From Bacillota bacterium (GTDB lineage Bacteria; Bacillota; Clostridia; Peptostreptococcales; Anaerovoracaceae): 9,472 nucleotides of DNA. The notes under the pieces were generated by a model. It had not been told where the DNA came from. It saw nothing but the letters and a program-made list of their open reading frames with translations, and searched no databases. Location of the stretch: assembly GCA_022706625.1 (NCBI GenBank), contig JAKJCD010000065.1, forward strand, positions 369-9,840, given 5' to 3'. Both the position numbers and the translations under genes were made by a program. Positions within the stretch are counted from its first letter, which is position 1, and each line of letters starts with the position of its first letter. Below are positions 1 to 6,256 of this stretch, one piece after another.

Positions 1-1239
1 AGCGGCAAAGAGGATGCCGCAAAAGGTGTCAAGAGTAAGGAGGGAGATTTTCTCAAGAGATATCCCGATCAGAGCGCAGATCAAACCTATAAGGACGGTA
101 AATACCCGGCCGAATATCAACTTCCCTTTTTCCTCCGCTCTAGATACTATCCTTTCTGTGTATATATCGAAAGCGGCGATCCCCATGATCCCCATCAGGC
201 TTGAAAGTATCGTAGTCATAGTAATGGCAAACATCATAAAAGCGAAAAGTACGGAAACCCATAAAGGGAACTGCTCCAGAAACATTTTGCTCGATATGAC
301 CGTACTTAAATTTATTATCCCGTCCAGCTCGAAGTTCAAGGCCAAAACCGTGTAACCGAGAATAACTGAGCTGATCATTGCCACAGGCATAAACAGCACA
401 ACGCCCCCCAAAATAAAGGAGCTCACAAAACTTTTCTCATCAGGCGCAATATATGCCCTGAGAGAATAAGCCGGATCGATACAGGTCTGGGCAAACCCCA
501 CTATAACGGCTGCCAGGAAGTAGCGCAGGCCGCCGGCGGCAAAGTAGTTGAATATATCGGGGTTGTAGTTATTATTACCAGGATTGCTGCTGACATCCAG
601 GAGCCCCCGGTAAAGATATGTAATATCGTATTTGGAAAGTATAAGAAAGGCGATGGCTCCAAAGGTGATCGCTATGATAAAGAAATTCAACAGGTCGTTG
701 TAAAGCAATCCTCTGGTGCCGCTTAATATGATGAATGAAACGGCGATCATGACCGAAAAGAAGGTTACCATTTTAAAGGATATGCCGAAGAGTCCGCTGA
801 GAACAAAGCCGATGCCCGCTGCCATTTCTACAATTATATATATGGCTATAAGGACCACAAGGATGAAGTATATCGTCCGCGCTTTTTCAGAGAAGCGCTT
901 GCCCACAAACTCGGTGATAAAGGGTACCCCGGGCATCAGTTTATGAAAAGCAGCCAGCATCATCGTCATCATGAGAAAACCGATGCCTGCGCCCAATGCA
1001 TAAGCGACGCCTCCCGACAATCCGTACCTTATACCTGCTTCTGCCGCTCCTATTATCGTGGTGGGCCAGACCCAAGAGCAGAAAATGCTCGGGGCAAGCA
1101 AATAGGGCGGGGCCTTCTGATCCACAAAAATAAAGCTTTGCAGGCTATCTCTATCCGTCCTCTTTCTCGAAACTCTGTAGACAGCGAATAAAAGCGCCGC
1201 ATATATTATGACTATGGAGGTTCCGATCAGTTGATACAT
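1..1239 (-). CDS. Sodium:solute symporter (SSS family), C-terminus cut off by window edge
   Basis: The frame is open from ATG at 1239 to the left edge: 413 codons, with no stop in the window. It encodes a very hydrophobic protein expected to be a Na+-coupled importer in the cytoplasmic membrane. It is clearly a paralogue of the symporter at 2770-4287. Both share SWVW-x-TTI-x-GAAEAG (here residues 55-69), an NYNP motif (residues 224-227) and a ..DIFSGILFAA/..DTFCGILFAA stretch, which here falls at the edge. The TM9-like segment carries TT at residues 342-343, where SSS proteins usually place Ser/Thr Na+ ligands (inferred by motif alignment). Relative to the 505-residue paralogue about 90 residues are missing. 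A GGAG lies 6 nt before the ATG. It is separated from the upstream nitrilase gene by 515 bp of repeats, so it is probably transcribed on its own. Substrate unknown; the branch looks distantly like urea-type (DUR3) SSS proteins. Confidence 0.9.
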   Translation of the reverse strand, partial: MYQLIGTSIVIIYAALLFAVYRVSRKRTDRDSLQSFIFVDQKAPPYLLAPSIFCSWVWPTTIIGAAEAGIRYGLSGGVAYALGAGIGFLMMTMMLAAFHKLMPGVPFITEFVGKRFSEKARTIYFILVVLIAIYIIVEMAAGIGFVLSGLFGISFKMVTFFSVMIAVSFIILSGTRGLLYNDLLNFFIIAITFGAIAFLILSKYDITYLYRGLLDVSSNPGNNNYNPDIFNYFAAGGLRYFLAAVIVGFAQTCIDPAYSLRAYIAPDEKSFVSSFILGGVVLFMPVAMISSVILGYTVLALNFELDGIINLSTVISSKMFLEQFPLWVSVLFAFMMFAITMTTILSSLMGIMGIAAFDIYTERIVSRAEEKGKLIFGRVFTVLIGLICALIGISLEKISLLTLDTFCGILFAA

Positions 1240-1306
1240 CGCTGTCTCCGCTTAAGCCGGGGTCAGGGTCTTGTCCTTGCCCGTTTTTTTGATTATTAAT
1301 TGTAAT

Positions 1307-1315
1307 ATTGTAACA
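1307..1315 (-). promoter_or_regulatory. Candidate extended -10 promoter for the left-edge symporter
   Basis: On the minus strand the sequence reads TG-T-TACAAT, an extended -10 hexamer with 5 of 6 consensus bases, about 70 bp before the symporter ATG at 1239. No good -35 is visible 17 bp upstream. It is the best candidate in this stretch but weak. Confidence 0.3.
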
Positions 1316-1363
1316 CAGTTTTGTGCCGATTAATACTGCCTCCTCTTTATGGGGGGGGAAGGG

Positions 1364-1429
1364 GAGTGGCAAGGGGACGCTTTGTTTGCCATCCCCGAGT
1401 GGCAAGGGGACGCTTTGTTTGCCATCCCC
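1364..1429. repeat. Exact tandem duplication of a 33-bp GC-rich hairpin unit
   Basis: Positions 1364-1396 and 1397-1429 are identical 33-bp units, followed by a 10-bp partial third copy (TTTGCCATCC, 1430-1439). Within a unit TGGCAA pairs with TTGCCA and GGGGA pairs with TCCCC, so each copy can fold into a stem of about 11 bp with one bulge. An 8-G run lies just left (1351-1358). The GGGGACGCTTTG core resembles dispersed REP-like palindromes I recall from Clostridia, but no REP-associated transposase is in the window. Confidence 0.8.
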
Positions 1430-1561
1430 TTTGCCATCCATTCATGCGTTTACATTAAATGGTAAAAAGCAACGGCTTTCTCCTTGCATGCCTATTTCCG
1501 TTGCTTTTAGCCAAAAAAAGCGTAATTTGGGAGCGAAAAGCAACGGAATTTCGAGAAAAGG

Positions 1562-1605
1562 ACGATTTCCGTTGCCTTTTCGACGCAAAAGGCAACAGAA
1601 ATCGT
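1562..1605. repeat. Central strong hairpin of the array
   Basis: Positions 1562-1580 pair with 1587-1605: 18 of 19 positions match, the only mismatch being C1570 against A1597, with a 6-nt loop CGACGC. This fold competes with the second and third 22-nt-loop hairpins of the array, because it uses one arm of each. The stem is too long and its flanks too U-poor for an ordinary terminator. Confidence 0.8.
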
Positions 1606-1649
1606 AGAATTCATAAAAATCCGTTGCTTTTGTCCCTAAAATAGGCAGT

Positions 1650-1703
1650 AAAAACTCAAAAAAGCAACGGAATTCAGAAAGATATCCGATTTCCGTTGCT
1701 TTT
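1650..1703 (-). terminator. Possible rho-independent terminator after the nitrilase gene
   Basis: Read on the minus strand, the first hairpin of the array (AAAAGCAACGG paired with CCGTTGCTTTT, 22-nt loop) is followed directly by six T, then GAG and five more T. It sits about 50 nt past the stop codon at 1755. The stem is only moderately GC-rich and the loop is large, so termination strength is uncertain. It may be just one unit of the repeat array. Confidence 0.4.
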
Positions 1704-1754
1704 GATCTCCGTCACCAGAATCGACCTTTCAACAGCACTGCGCCGGTCACGGTG

Positions 1755-2576
1755 TCAATACCTTCTGACAAGCTCACCATAAGTATCAGGCCTTCTGTCT
1801 TTAAAGAAGGTGTAATATTCTACCCTGTTCTTCCTTGTAAGGCTAAGATCCAGTTTTGCATGAATTACACCTTCTACCTCTTCATCCAAGGCCTCTATCA
1901 CTCTGCCCAGAGGGTCGATGATTTTGCTTCGTCCGAACCAGCCCAGAGTCCTGTCGTCGCCTATGCGGTTTGCCGCTACCAGATGCAGGGTATTATCGAA
2001 AGCTCTGGCCCTGGTCATCAGATCCCAGTCCTCCTCATAGGGCTTCTCCCAGTTGGTGCTGACCACCAGCAGATCCACACCCTTCAAAGCATAAATCCTT
2101 GAAACCTCGGGGAAAGCCGTATCCCAGCAGATCTGCACGCCGACTTTTCCAAAGTGGGTTTCGAATACGGGATAGTCGCATCCCGCACGGCACCACAGCT
2201 TCTCCGTGTCAAAGGGATGGACTTTTCTGTACTGGCCCAGAACTACGCCTTTGTCGTTTATAAACAGGGCCGAATTGTATAATACATCAGTAAAATTCGG
2301 ATCTCTTTCTGCAAATCCGTACACCACATTGACACTGTATTCTTTGCAAAGTGCAGCCACGGCCTTCATGCTCCTGCCTTCGGGAACTGTTTCCGCAACC
2401 TCTTGGAATTCCTCTTTTGTGCCTTCATAAGCCGTTGTGGCCAATTCCGGAAACACAATGAGGTCCGTATCGGGCCGCTCCTTCATTATGTCCTTGATAT
2501 AGGTAAGGATTTTTTCAAGATTCTTATCAAACTGACCAAGTCTGGGCTGCATTTGAACACATGATACGTTGACCAT
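1755..2576 (-). CDS. Nitrilase-superfamily carbon-nitrogen hydrolase (amidase)
   Basis: A 273-residue cytoplasmic hydrolase of the nitrilase superfamily, which cleaves amide or nitrile C-N bonds through a covalent thioester. The Glu-Lys-Cys triad is visible: E44 in VFPELA, K118 in YRKVHP and C150 in QICWDTAFPE. An additional conserved Glu (E125) follows the lysine region. Length is typical for a single-domain member. The start is ATG at 2576, preceded by AGGAGG and a 7-nt spacer; the stop is TGA. It lies 67 bp after the small membrane protein and is probably in one operon with the symporter at 2770-4287, suggesting that an imported amide or carbamoyl compound is its substrate (inference). The sequence is not close enough to omega-amidase or N-carbamoylputrescine amidase, as I remember them, to assign a specific reaction. 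No signal peptide. Confidence 0.92.
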   Translation of the reverse strand: MVNVSCVQMQPRLGQFDKNLEKILTYIKDIMKERPDTDLIVFPELATTAYEGTKEEFQEVAETVPEGRSMKAVAALCKEYSVNVVYGFAERDPNFTDVLYNSALFINDKGVVLGQYRKVHPFDTEKLWCRAGCDYPVFETHFGKVGVQICWDTAFPEVSRIYALKGVDLLVVSTNWEKPYEEDWDLMTRARAFDNTLHLVAANRIGDDRTLGWFGRSKIIDPLGRVIEALDEEVEGVIHAKLDLSLTRKNRVEYYTFFKDRRPDTYGELVRRY

Positions 2577-2601
2577 TTATTTTCCTCCTGTCTTCATAGT
2601 A

Positions 2602-2671
2602 ATTTATTGCCGATAACTTTGATTATCCTCATCACTTCTGTGATTATTTATTGCCGATAACTTTGATTATC
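2602..2671. repeat. 26-bp exact direct repeat overlapping the 3' end of the small gene
   Basis: Positions 2602-2627 and 2646-2671 are identical (26 bp), offset by 44 bp. The right copy encodes the last residues of the 40-residue protein and part of its stop codon. The left copy lies in the gap before the nitrilase gene and is not in frame. The 18-bp spacer contains a small dyad (ATCAC, 4-nt loop TTCT, GTGAT). Confidence 0.9.
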
Positions 2672-2766
2672 TCGGCGATGGCTGGTATGCCTATCAATAA
2701 TGCACCTACCACAAACCAAACATACACACCCCAAAAGTATGTCCCGACAAATGCTTCACTTACCAT
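2644..2766 (-). CDS. Small single-span membrane protein, likely symporter accessory protein (40 aa)
   Basis: ATG at 2766 opens a 40-codon frame ending in TAA at 2644-2646. The start is convincing: AAAGGAGGT ends 7 nt before the ATG, and the gene begins 3 bp after the symporter stop, so the two are probably translationally coupled. The product has a short polar N-terminus (MVSEAFVGTYFWG), one hydrophobic span (about residues 10-30, rich in W, V, G, I) and a short basic end (EIIKVIGNK). Tiny single-span proteins encoded next to SSS transporters are annotated in some genomes as symporter small accessory proteins. Position and topology fit that, though homology is from memory only. By analogy it may stabilise or tune the adjacent symporter. 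It is too short for routine gene callers. Confidence 0.82.
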   Translation of the reverse strand: MVSEAFVGTYFWGVYVWFVVGALLIGIPAIAEIIKVIGNK

Positions 2767-2769
2767 TTC

Positions 2770-4287
2770 CTATACCTCCTTTGAAGCTTTTACGGCATGA
2801 GAGGGTTCATATTCAAGAAGCTTCTTAAAGTCGAATTCATATTTACTGAATATCGAACCCAATATGACGACAACAGCTGGTAAAAACAAAGCCAGCATGT
2901 TCCCTACAAACCAGTTAAGATCAGGATCTGAGATGATCAGCCATGCCGCAATACCTGCGCCCAGCCCGATGAAGATTGAGGCCACGGCCACTGAAGGAGG
3001 AGTCCTCTTCCATATCATCCCTGCAAGGAATGCGCTGGTGGGTGCCGCAAATAAAATACCGCTGAAGATGTCCAGTTTAAGCAATGATACACCTTCAAGC
3101 AATATTGCCGCAACACCGACTATAAGGCCTAAGGCCACTGTAACTTTCCGTCCGAAGGCCATTTGCTGCTTTTCTGTTGCATTTTTGTTGACCACTTTTT
3201 TATAGAAGTCCACTGTGAACAGGGCCTGGGCGCCTGCAAGGCAGTTGCCGCCGGTGGTCATACCCGCCATAAAGACCATTAGGACGAAAAATATGCTGCC
3301 GATCCCTGTGCCGTAAACGAGGCTCATGATATAGGGCGCGGTCTGGGACAGGGATTCGATGCCGGCGCCTTCCCCTATACCCAATGATATGAGGGAACAG
3401 CCGAAAACGTTGCCGCTTAGGATGGGCACCGGCGCCCAGGCCAGCAGGGTCCCGATCAGATAAGCTCTCAGCAGGGATTTTGTGCTGATGGTAGCTATAG
3501 CCTTGGAATAATAACCCTGATCGAACAGTACCTGCCCCATTGCCACGACGGCCGCCACCATGCCGTAGCGCAATGCCACTGTTGATCCCATGTTCAATGC
3601 CTGGGGATTGTAATTTACGTTATCCGGGTTGGTAGCAACATCCATAAGCCCGTCATAGATATTGCCGATCCCCAAAGTCTTGATGACCAGAGGCACGGTT
3701 ACGAGGAAAATGATAGCAATAATGAAAAACTGGATGACATCGTTGAAGATAGATCCCCTGAGCCCCGCCTTGGCTATGTAGGCTGTAACTATAGCCACAG
3801 GGATGAATGCGCCGACTTGATAAGGTATCTCGAAGATAGTGTTGAAGGCGATACCTATGCCGACACCCTGCTCCGTAAATACGTAGAGGACGATACCAAC
3901 GCCGAAGGCAAAGAAGATAGCCGATACTTTTTTACCGTAGCGCTCCTGCACAAACTCGGTGAATGTGGTGCATTTGGGCATTTTGCGCCTCAGCTGCACC
4001 ACCAGAGGAATAAAGATAAAAAACGGGATACAAGCTCCGAAGGAGTAATTGATACCTCCTGAGATCCCGTACCAGGTGCCTGCTTCAGCAGCACCCATGA
4101 TTGTAGTAGTCCAGACCCAAGAGACCATAACGCTGGCTGCGATCAATGCATAGGGAATATTTCTTCCCGCTGCAACGAAGTCGTCGACCCCCTCCATAGG
4201 AAATCGTTTCGATACGATCACGGATAGGCCGATAAATAAAACTGCAAAACCGATTAGTATTAAATATCCTAATCCTCCACTGACCAT
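2770..4287 (-). CDS. Sodium:solute symporter (SSS family), full length
   Basis: A 505-residue integral membrane transporter with about 13 hydrophobic segments, expected to couple substrate uptake to Na+. The TM2-like segment carries SWVWTTTIMGAAEAG (residues 56-70). The TM9-like segment carries AGMTTGG, with T344/T345 where SSS members have Ser/Thr Na2-site ligands (motif alignment). The C-terminal tail (about 480-505) is polar and cytoplasmic. ATG at 4287 has AAAGGAGG 8 nt upstream; the stop TAG at 2770 is 3 bp before the small membrane protein gene. It is closely similar to the partial symporter at 1-1239 and much less so to the one at 4428-5906. With the small protein and the nitrilase it probably forms an uptake-and-hydrolysis operon. 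Substrate not determinable; an amide, ureide or amino-acid derivative would suit the neighbour (inference). Confidence 0.93.
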   Translation of the reverse strand: MVSGGLGYLILIGFAVLFIGLSVIVSKRFPMEGVDDFVAAGRNIPYALIAASVMVSWVWTTTIMGAAEAGTWYGISGGINYSFGACIPFFIFIPLVVQLRRKMPKCTTFTEFVQERYGKKVSAIFFAFGVGIVLYVFTEQGVGIGIAFNTIFEIPYQVGAFIPVAIVTAYIAKAGLRGSIFNDVIQFFIIAIIFLVTVPLVIKTLGIGNIYDGLMDVATNPDNVNYNPQALNMGSTVALRYGMVAAVVAMGQVLFDQGYYSKAIATISTKSLLRAYLIGTLLAWAPVPILSGNVFGCSLISLGIGEGAGIESLSQTAPYIMSLVYGTGIGSIFFVLMVFMAGMTTGGNCLAGAQALFTVDFYKKVVNKNATEKQQMAFGRKVTVALGLIVGVAAILLEGVSLLKLDIFSGILFAAPTSAFLAGMIWKRTPPSVAVASIFIGLGAGIAAWLIISDPDLNWFVGNMLALFLPAVVVILGSIFSKYEFDFKKLLEYEPSHAVKASKEV

Positions 4288-4339
4288 AGACGTACCCTCC
4301 TTTGTTGCTTAATGATAATACACGTTCACTATTGTAATC

Positions 4340-4351
4340 TATTGTACAATA
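4340..4351. promoter_or_regulatory. Perfect 12-bp palindrome at the symporter promoter (candidate operator)
   Basis: TATTGTACAATA is its own reverse complement. It overlaps the predicted start of transcription, just downstream of the candidate -10 at 4351-4356. A half-like copy, TATTGTAA, lies at 4330-4337. The placement suits a repressor site. The cognate regulator is unknown. Confidence 0.4.
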
Positions 4352-4378
4352 ATATACCCACATATTAACACAACACAA
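4351..4378 (-). promoter_or_regulatory. Candidate promoter of the symporter/small protein/nitrilase operon
   Basis: On the minus strand TTGTGT (4373-4378) and TATATT (4351-4356) are separated by 16 bp, about 65 bp before the ATG at 4287. The -10 has 5 of 6 consensus bases, but the -35 only 3. An AT-rich 14-bp palindrome (ATTTATTAATAAAT, 4392-4405) lies just upstream. No GC-rich terminator hairpin separates this from the preceding gene, so read-through is possible. Confidence 0.45.
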
Positions 4379-4427
4379 AAAGAGTATCAACATTTATTAA
4401 TAAATATTCTGATTATTTAGGTATATC

Positions 4428-5906
4428 CTATTTGGGTATGTTGCTTATTTGCCTGAATCTCTCGCTCCAGTAATAAGTGCTGCCCACCACCTGAACCGAA
4501 GGGCATCCGGTGACCCGGGAGACAATAAAAGAAATTGCTTGGTTTATGACCAGCCCGATAACAATAGATAAAAGATTGAACTCAAAACCTAAAAGCAGGA
4601 TCAAAGCGCAATAAAGCATCCCTGCGCCCATCCCCCACAGCACTCCCCGGGTATTTGCAGTTTTTGAAAACCAAGCCATGAAGTACGCCGGTATGATAGT
4701 AACGGTGGCAATGGCGATACCCGATATCCAAAGATAGATCATATCGCTGATATTTATGGCGAATGCGAAACCTACTGTTCCGGACACAACAACACCCATC
4801 CTTGTCCAGAAAATCAGCTCTTTATCGGATGCTTCCCGGTTTACAAACCTTTTTATGATATCGTTAGAGAATATTTGTCCGGACCCGATCATGAAGGAAT
4901 CTGCCGATGACATTATGGCTGAAATGATGGTGACTGTTATGAACAGCGCAAGGATTGGCGAGAGTCTTTCAAAGACAAAGCCGTAAATCAGGTATTCTTC
5001 CTCTGTACCCGGCGCCGCCACAGGTTTTTGAAATACCCCTATGTAAGTGGGGATCAGCAGGAGGAGCAGGGTCACGGTCAAAGGGATCAGATATCCCCAG
5101 AATGCGGTTTTATCATTTTTGCTTGCCCATACCCGCTCCCAGTCACTTTGGTCGCCCATGAAGAAAAACAAACCGAAGGTGATAAAGCAAAGGACGAAAT
5201 TCGCCAACCAACCTTCTCCGCCGATCAAAGCTATTTGTATCTCTTTGCCTGCCTCCGCATAGAAGCGTACGATATTTTCGATCCCTCCGTTGGCTGCGAT
5301 GCTGAAGTACATCAAAACAAACAGCCCAATGGTCTGTAGAAATCCCTGAAATACGTCCGTGGCTACTACGGCCCATAATCCGCTCATTGCGGTGTATCCG
5401 GTTATTATAATGAAGGTGACCAAAACAGCCAAATTTCTGTCGATGTTCCACAGATATGTAAACATGAATGATAATGCGGTGAATTGCATGCCGATCATGG
5501 TCACATTTCTTATGAGCAGCCCTACACTGACGGGTATCCTCACCTTTTCACCGAATTCGGGGAATCGCAGGGCAAACATATCGCCGATGCTGCTAAGCCT
5601 AATGGCCCTGATCCTGGTAATAAATAACATGGCAAAAAAATATCCCGCCACACAGGAGCTGGCGAAGATCCAGTATTGTCCCACCCCGTTCATGTAGGAG
5701 CTGCCTGCAAGACCTATTATTGTTCCGCCGCCGATCCATGTACCCATGTAGGTGAGGATCACATACCATATTGTTAGAGTTCTGCCGCACAGAGTATATT
5801 CTTCATAAGAATTAAGTGCCCTTTTTACAAAAAAGGCACTTAGACCAAATAAAATACCGGTATATAAAATGAACGTAAAGACTGACAGTACGAATACATT
5901 TGTCAC
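4428..5906 (-). CDS. Sodium:solute symporter (SSS family, PutP-like branch)
   Basis: A 492-residue multi-span membrane transporter of the SSS family. The TM2-like motif GTWIGGGTIIG (residues 55-65) and the TM9-like motif SAIMSSADSF (residues 329-338) are classical for the family. S333/S334 match the Ser pair that ligates Na+ in characterised members such as vSGLT and PutP. It differs clearly from the other two symporters in this window, which carry TT there and an AAEAG motif. The start is GTG at 5906: AGAGGAG (5912-5918) sits 5 nt upstream and overlaps the 3' end of the helix-turn-helix gene, whose stop ends 2 bp before the GTG. Translation is therefore probably coupled to that gene. The stop is TAG at 4428. 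Substrate unknown; amino acids or organic anions are usual for the branch. No partner small protein follows it. Confidence 0.93.
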   Translation of the reverse strand: MTNVFVLSVFTFILYTGILFGLSAFFVKRALNSYEEYTLCGRTLTIWYVILTYMGTWIGGGTIIGLAGSSYMNGVGQYWIFASSCVAGYFFAMLFITRIRAIRLSSIGDMFALRFPEFGEKVRIPVSVGLLIRNVTMIGMQFTALSFMFTYLWNIDRNLAVLVTFIIITGYTAMSGLWAVVATDVFQGFLQTIGLFVLMYFSIAANGGIENIVRFYAEAGKEIQIALIGGEGWLANFVLCFITFGLFFFMGDQSDWERVWASKNDKTAFWGYLIPLTVTLLLLLIPTYIGVFQKPVAAPGTEEEYLIYGFVFERLSPILALFITVTIISAIMSSADSFMIGSGQIFSNDIIKRFVNREASDKELIFWTRMGVVVSGTVGFAFAINISDMIYLWISGIAIATVTIIPAYFMAWFSKTANTRGVLWGMGAGMLYCALILLLGFEFNLLSIVIGLVINQAISFIVSRVTGCPSVQVVGSTYYWSERFRQISNIPK

Positions 5907-5908
5907 CG

Positions 5909-6103
5909 CTACTCCTCTTGCTTGACCGTTCTCTCGTTGTTGGCCTTTATCCAGTCAATTACTTCATCCTGATCGAATCTTATGGTTTTTCCCAATTTAA
6001 TAAACGGCATACCCCTTTTCTTGAAATTGTATATTGTAGTCCTTGTGACTTGAAGCATTTCGCTGACGTCTTCTATTGTTAAATATTTAATATCTGCAGG
6101 CAC
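5909..6103 (-). CDS. Small helix-turn-helix DNA-binding protein (HTH_17 / excisionase-like, 64 aa)
   Basis: A 64-residue protein made almost entirely of one MerR/excisionase-type winged helix-turn-helix. YLTIEDVSEMLQVTRTTIYN (residues 7-26) supplies the helix-turn-helix, KRGMPFIKLGKTIRF (29-43) the wing, and DQDEVIDWIKAN the closing helix. The start is GTG at 6103, supported by AAGGAGG (6111-6117) with a 7-nt spacer; the stop TAG is 2 bp before the symporter GTG. Such proteins act as phage excisionases or as small repressors. With no integrase or recombinase in view, a regulator of its own promoter and of the co-transcribed symporter is more likely (inference). The C-terminal tail (NNERTVKQEE) is charged and probably disordered. 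Confidence 0.9.
   Translation of the reverse strand: MPADIKYLTIEDVSEMLQVTRTTIYNFKKRGMPFIKLGKTIRFDQDEVIDWIKANNERTVKQEE
5912..5918 (-). promoter_or_regulatory. Shine-Dalgarno inside the helix-turn-helix gene that sets the symporter GTG start
   Basis: AGAGGAG on the minus strand lies in the last codons of the 64-residue gene, 5 nt before the GTG at 5906. No ATG in the same frame has a comparable site, so GTG is the chosen start. The arrangement implies coupled translation. Confidence 0.7.
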
Positions 6104-6164
6104 TTGATATCCTCCTTAGGTTTGTTATCGAAACTTTTGCCGGTCTTGCACATACCTGTATATT

Positions 6165-6193
6165 ATTATACTGCAACGAGCCGTATTTTACAA
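6165..6193 (-). promoter_or_regulatory. Sigma-A-type promoter of the helix-turn-helix/symporter operon
   Basis: On the minus strand TTGTAA (6188-6193) and a perfect TATAAT (6165-6170) are separated by exactly 17 bp, about 60 bp before the GTG at 6103. The leader is short and shows no strong hairpin. This makes the downstream pair a transcription unit separate from the threonine aldolase gene. Confidence 0.75.
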
Positions 6194-6256
6194 TCCGATT
6201 TACGCTTTATTAAAATAAGTTTATTATATCAGCATCGTTCCTGTACCCGCTCTGCA

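Larger units (their letters stand above)
1464..1703. repeat. Ordered array of eight alternating 11-bp motifs (four hairpins, near-palindromic overall)
   Basis: The motif AAAAGCAACGG or its complement CCGTTGCTTTT occurs eight times in strictly alternating orientation, two copies slightly altered. Forward copies are at 1465, 1536, 1587 and 1660; reverse copies begin at 1498, 1569, 1621 and 1693. In all four forward/reverse pairs the arms are separated by exactly 22 nt, so each pair forms an 11-12 bp stem with a 22-nt loop. Gaps between pairs are 27, 6 and 28 nt. The whole block is roughly symmetric about position 1583.5. Loop ends are also partly conserved (AATT at the start, CGATTT at the end) while the middle about 12 nt vary. 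It lies between the nitrilase gene and the left symporter. No coding function is apparent; I do not recognise the element. Confidence 0.85.

Noticed and set aside
1261..1300. Plus-strand terminator before the T7 run near 1284-1290
   Set aside because: No stable stem precedes the T-run, and no plus-strand gene ends there.
1151..1441. Minus-strand 96-residue frame with repeated SVPLPL
   Set aside because: Its peptide repeat is simply the 33-bp DNA repeat, and its 3' part overlaps the symporter start in another frame.
1464..1703. CRISPR-like array
   Set aside because: The repeat is only 11 bp, alternates in orientation and forms inverted pairs; gaps are not uniform across the array and no cas gene is present.
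1464..1703. Integron attC sites
   Set aside because: The arms contain AAC/GTT but not the RYYYAAC/GTTRRRY core, no cassettes lie between the hairpins, and there is no integrase.
5909..6103. Phage excisionase
   Set aside because: The fold fits, but no integrase, attachment repeat or other phage gene is visible, and it is coupled to a transporter gene.
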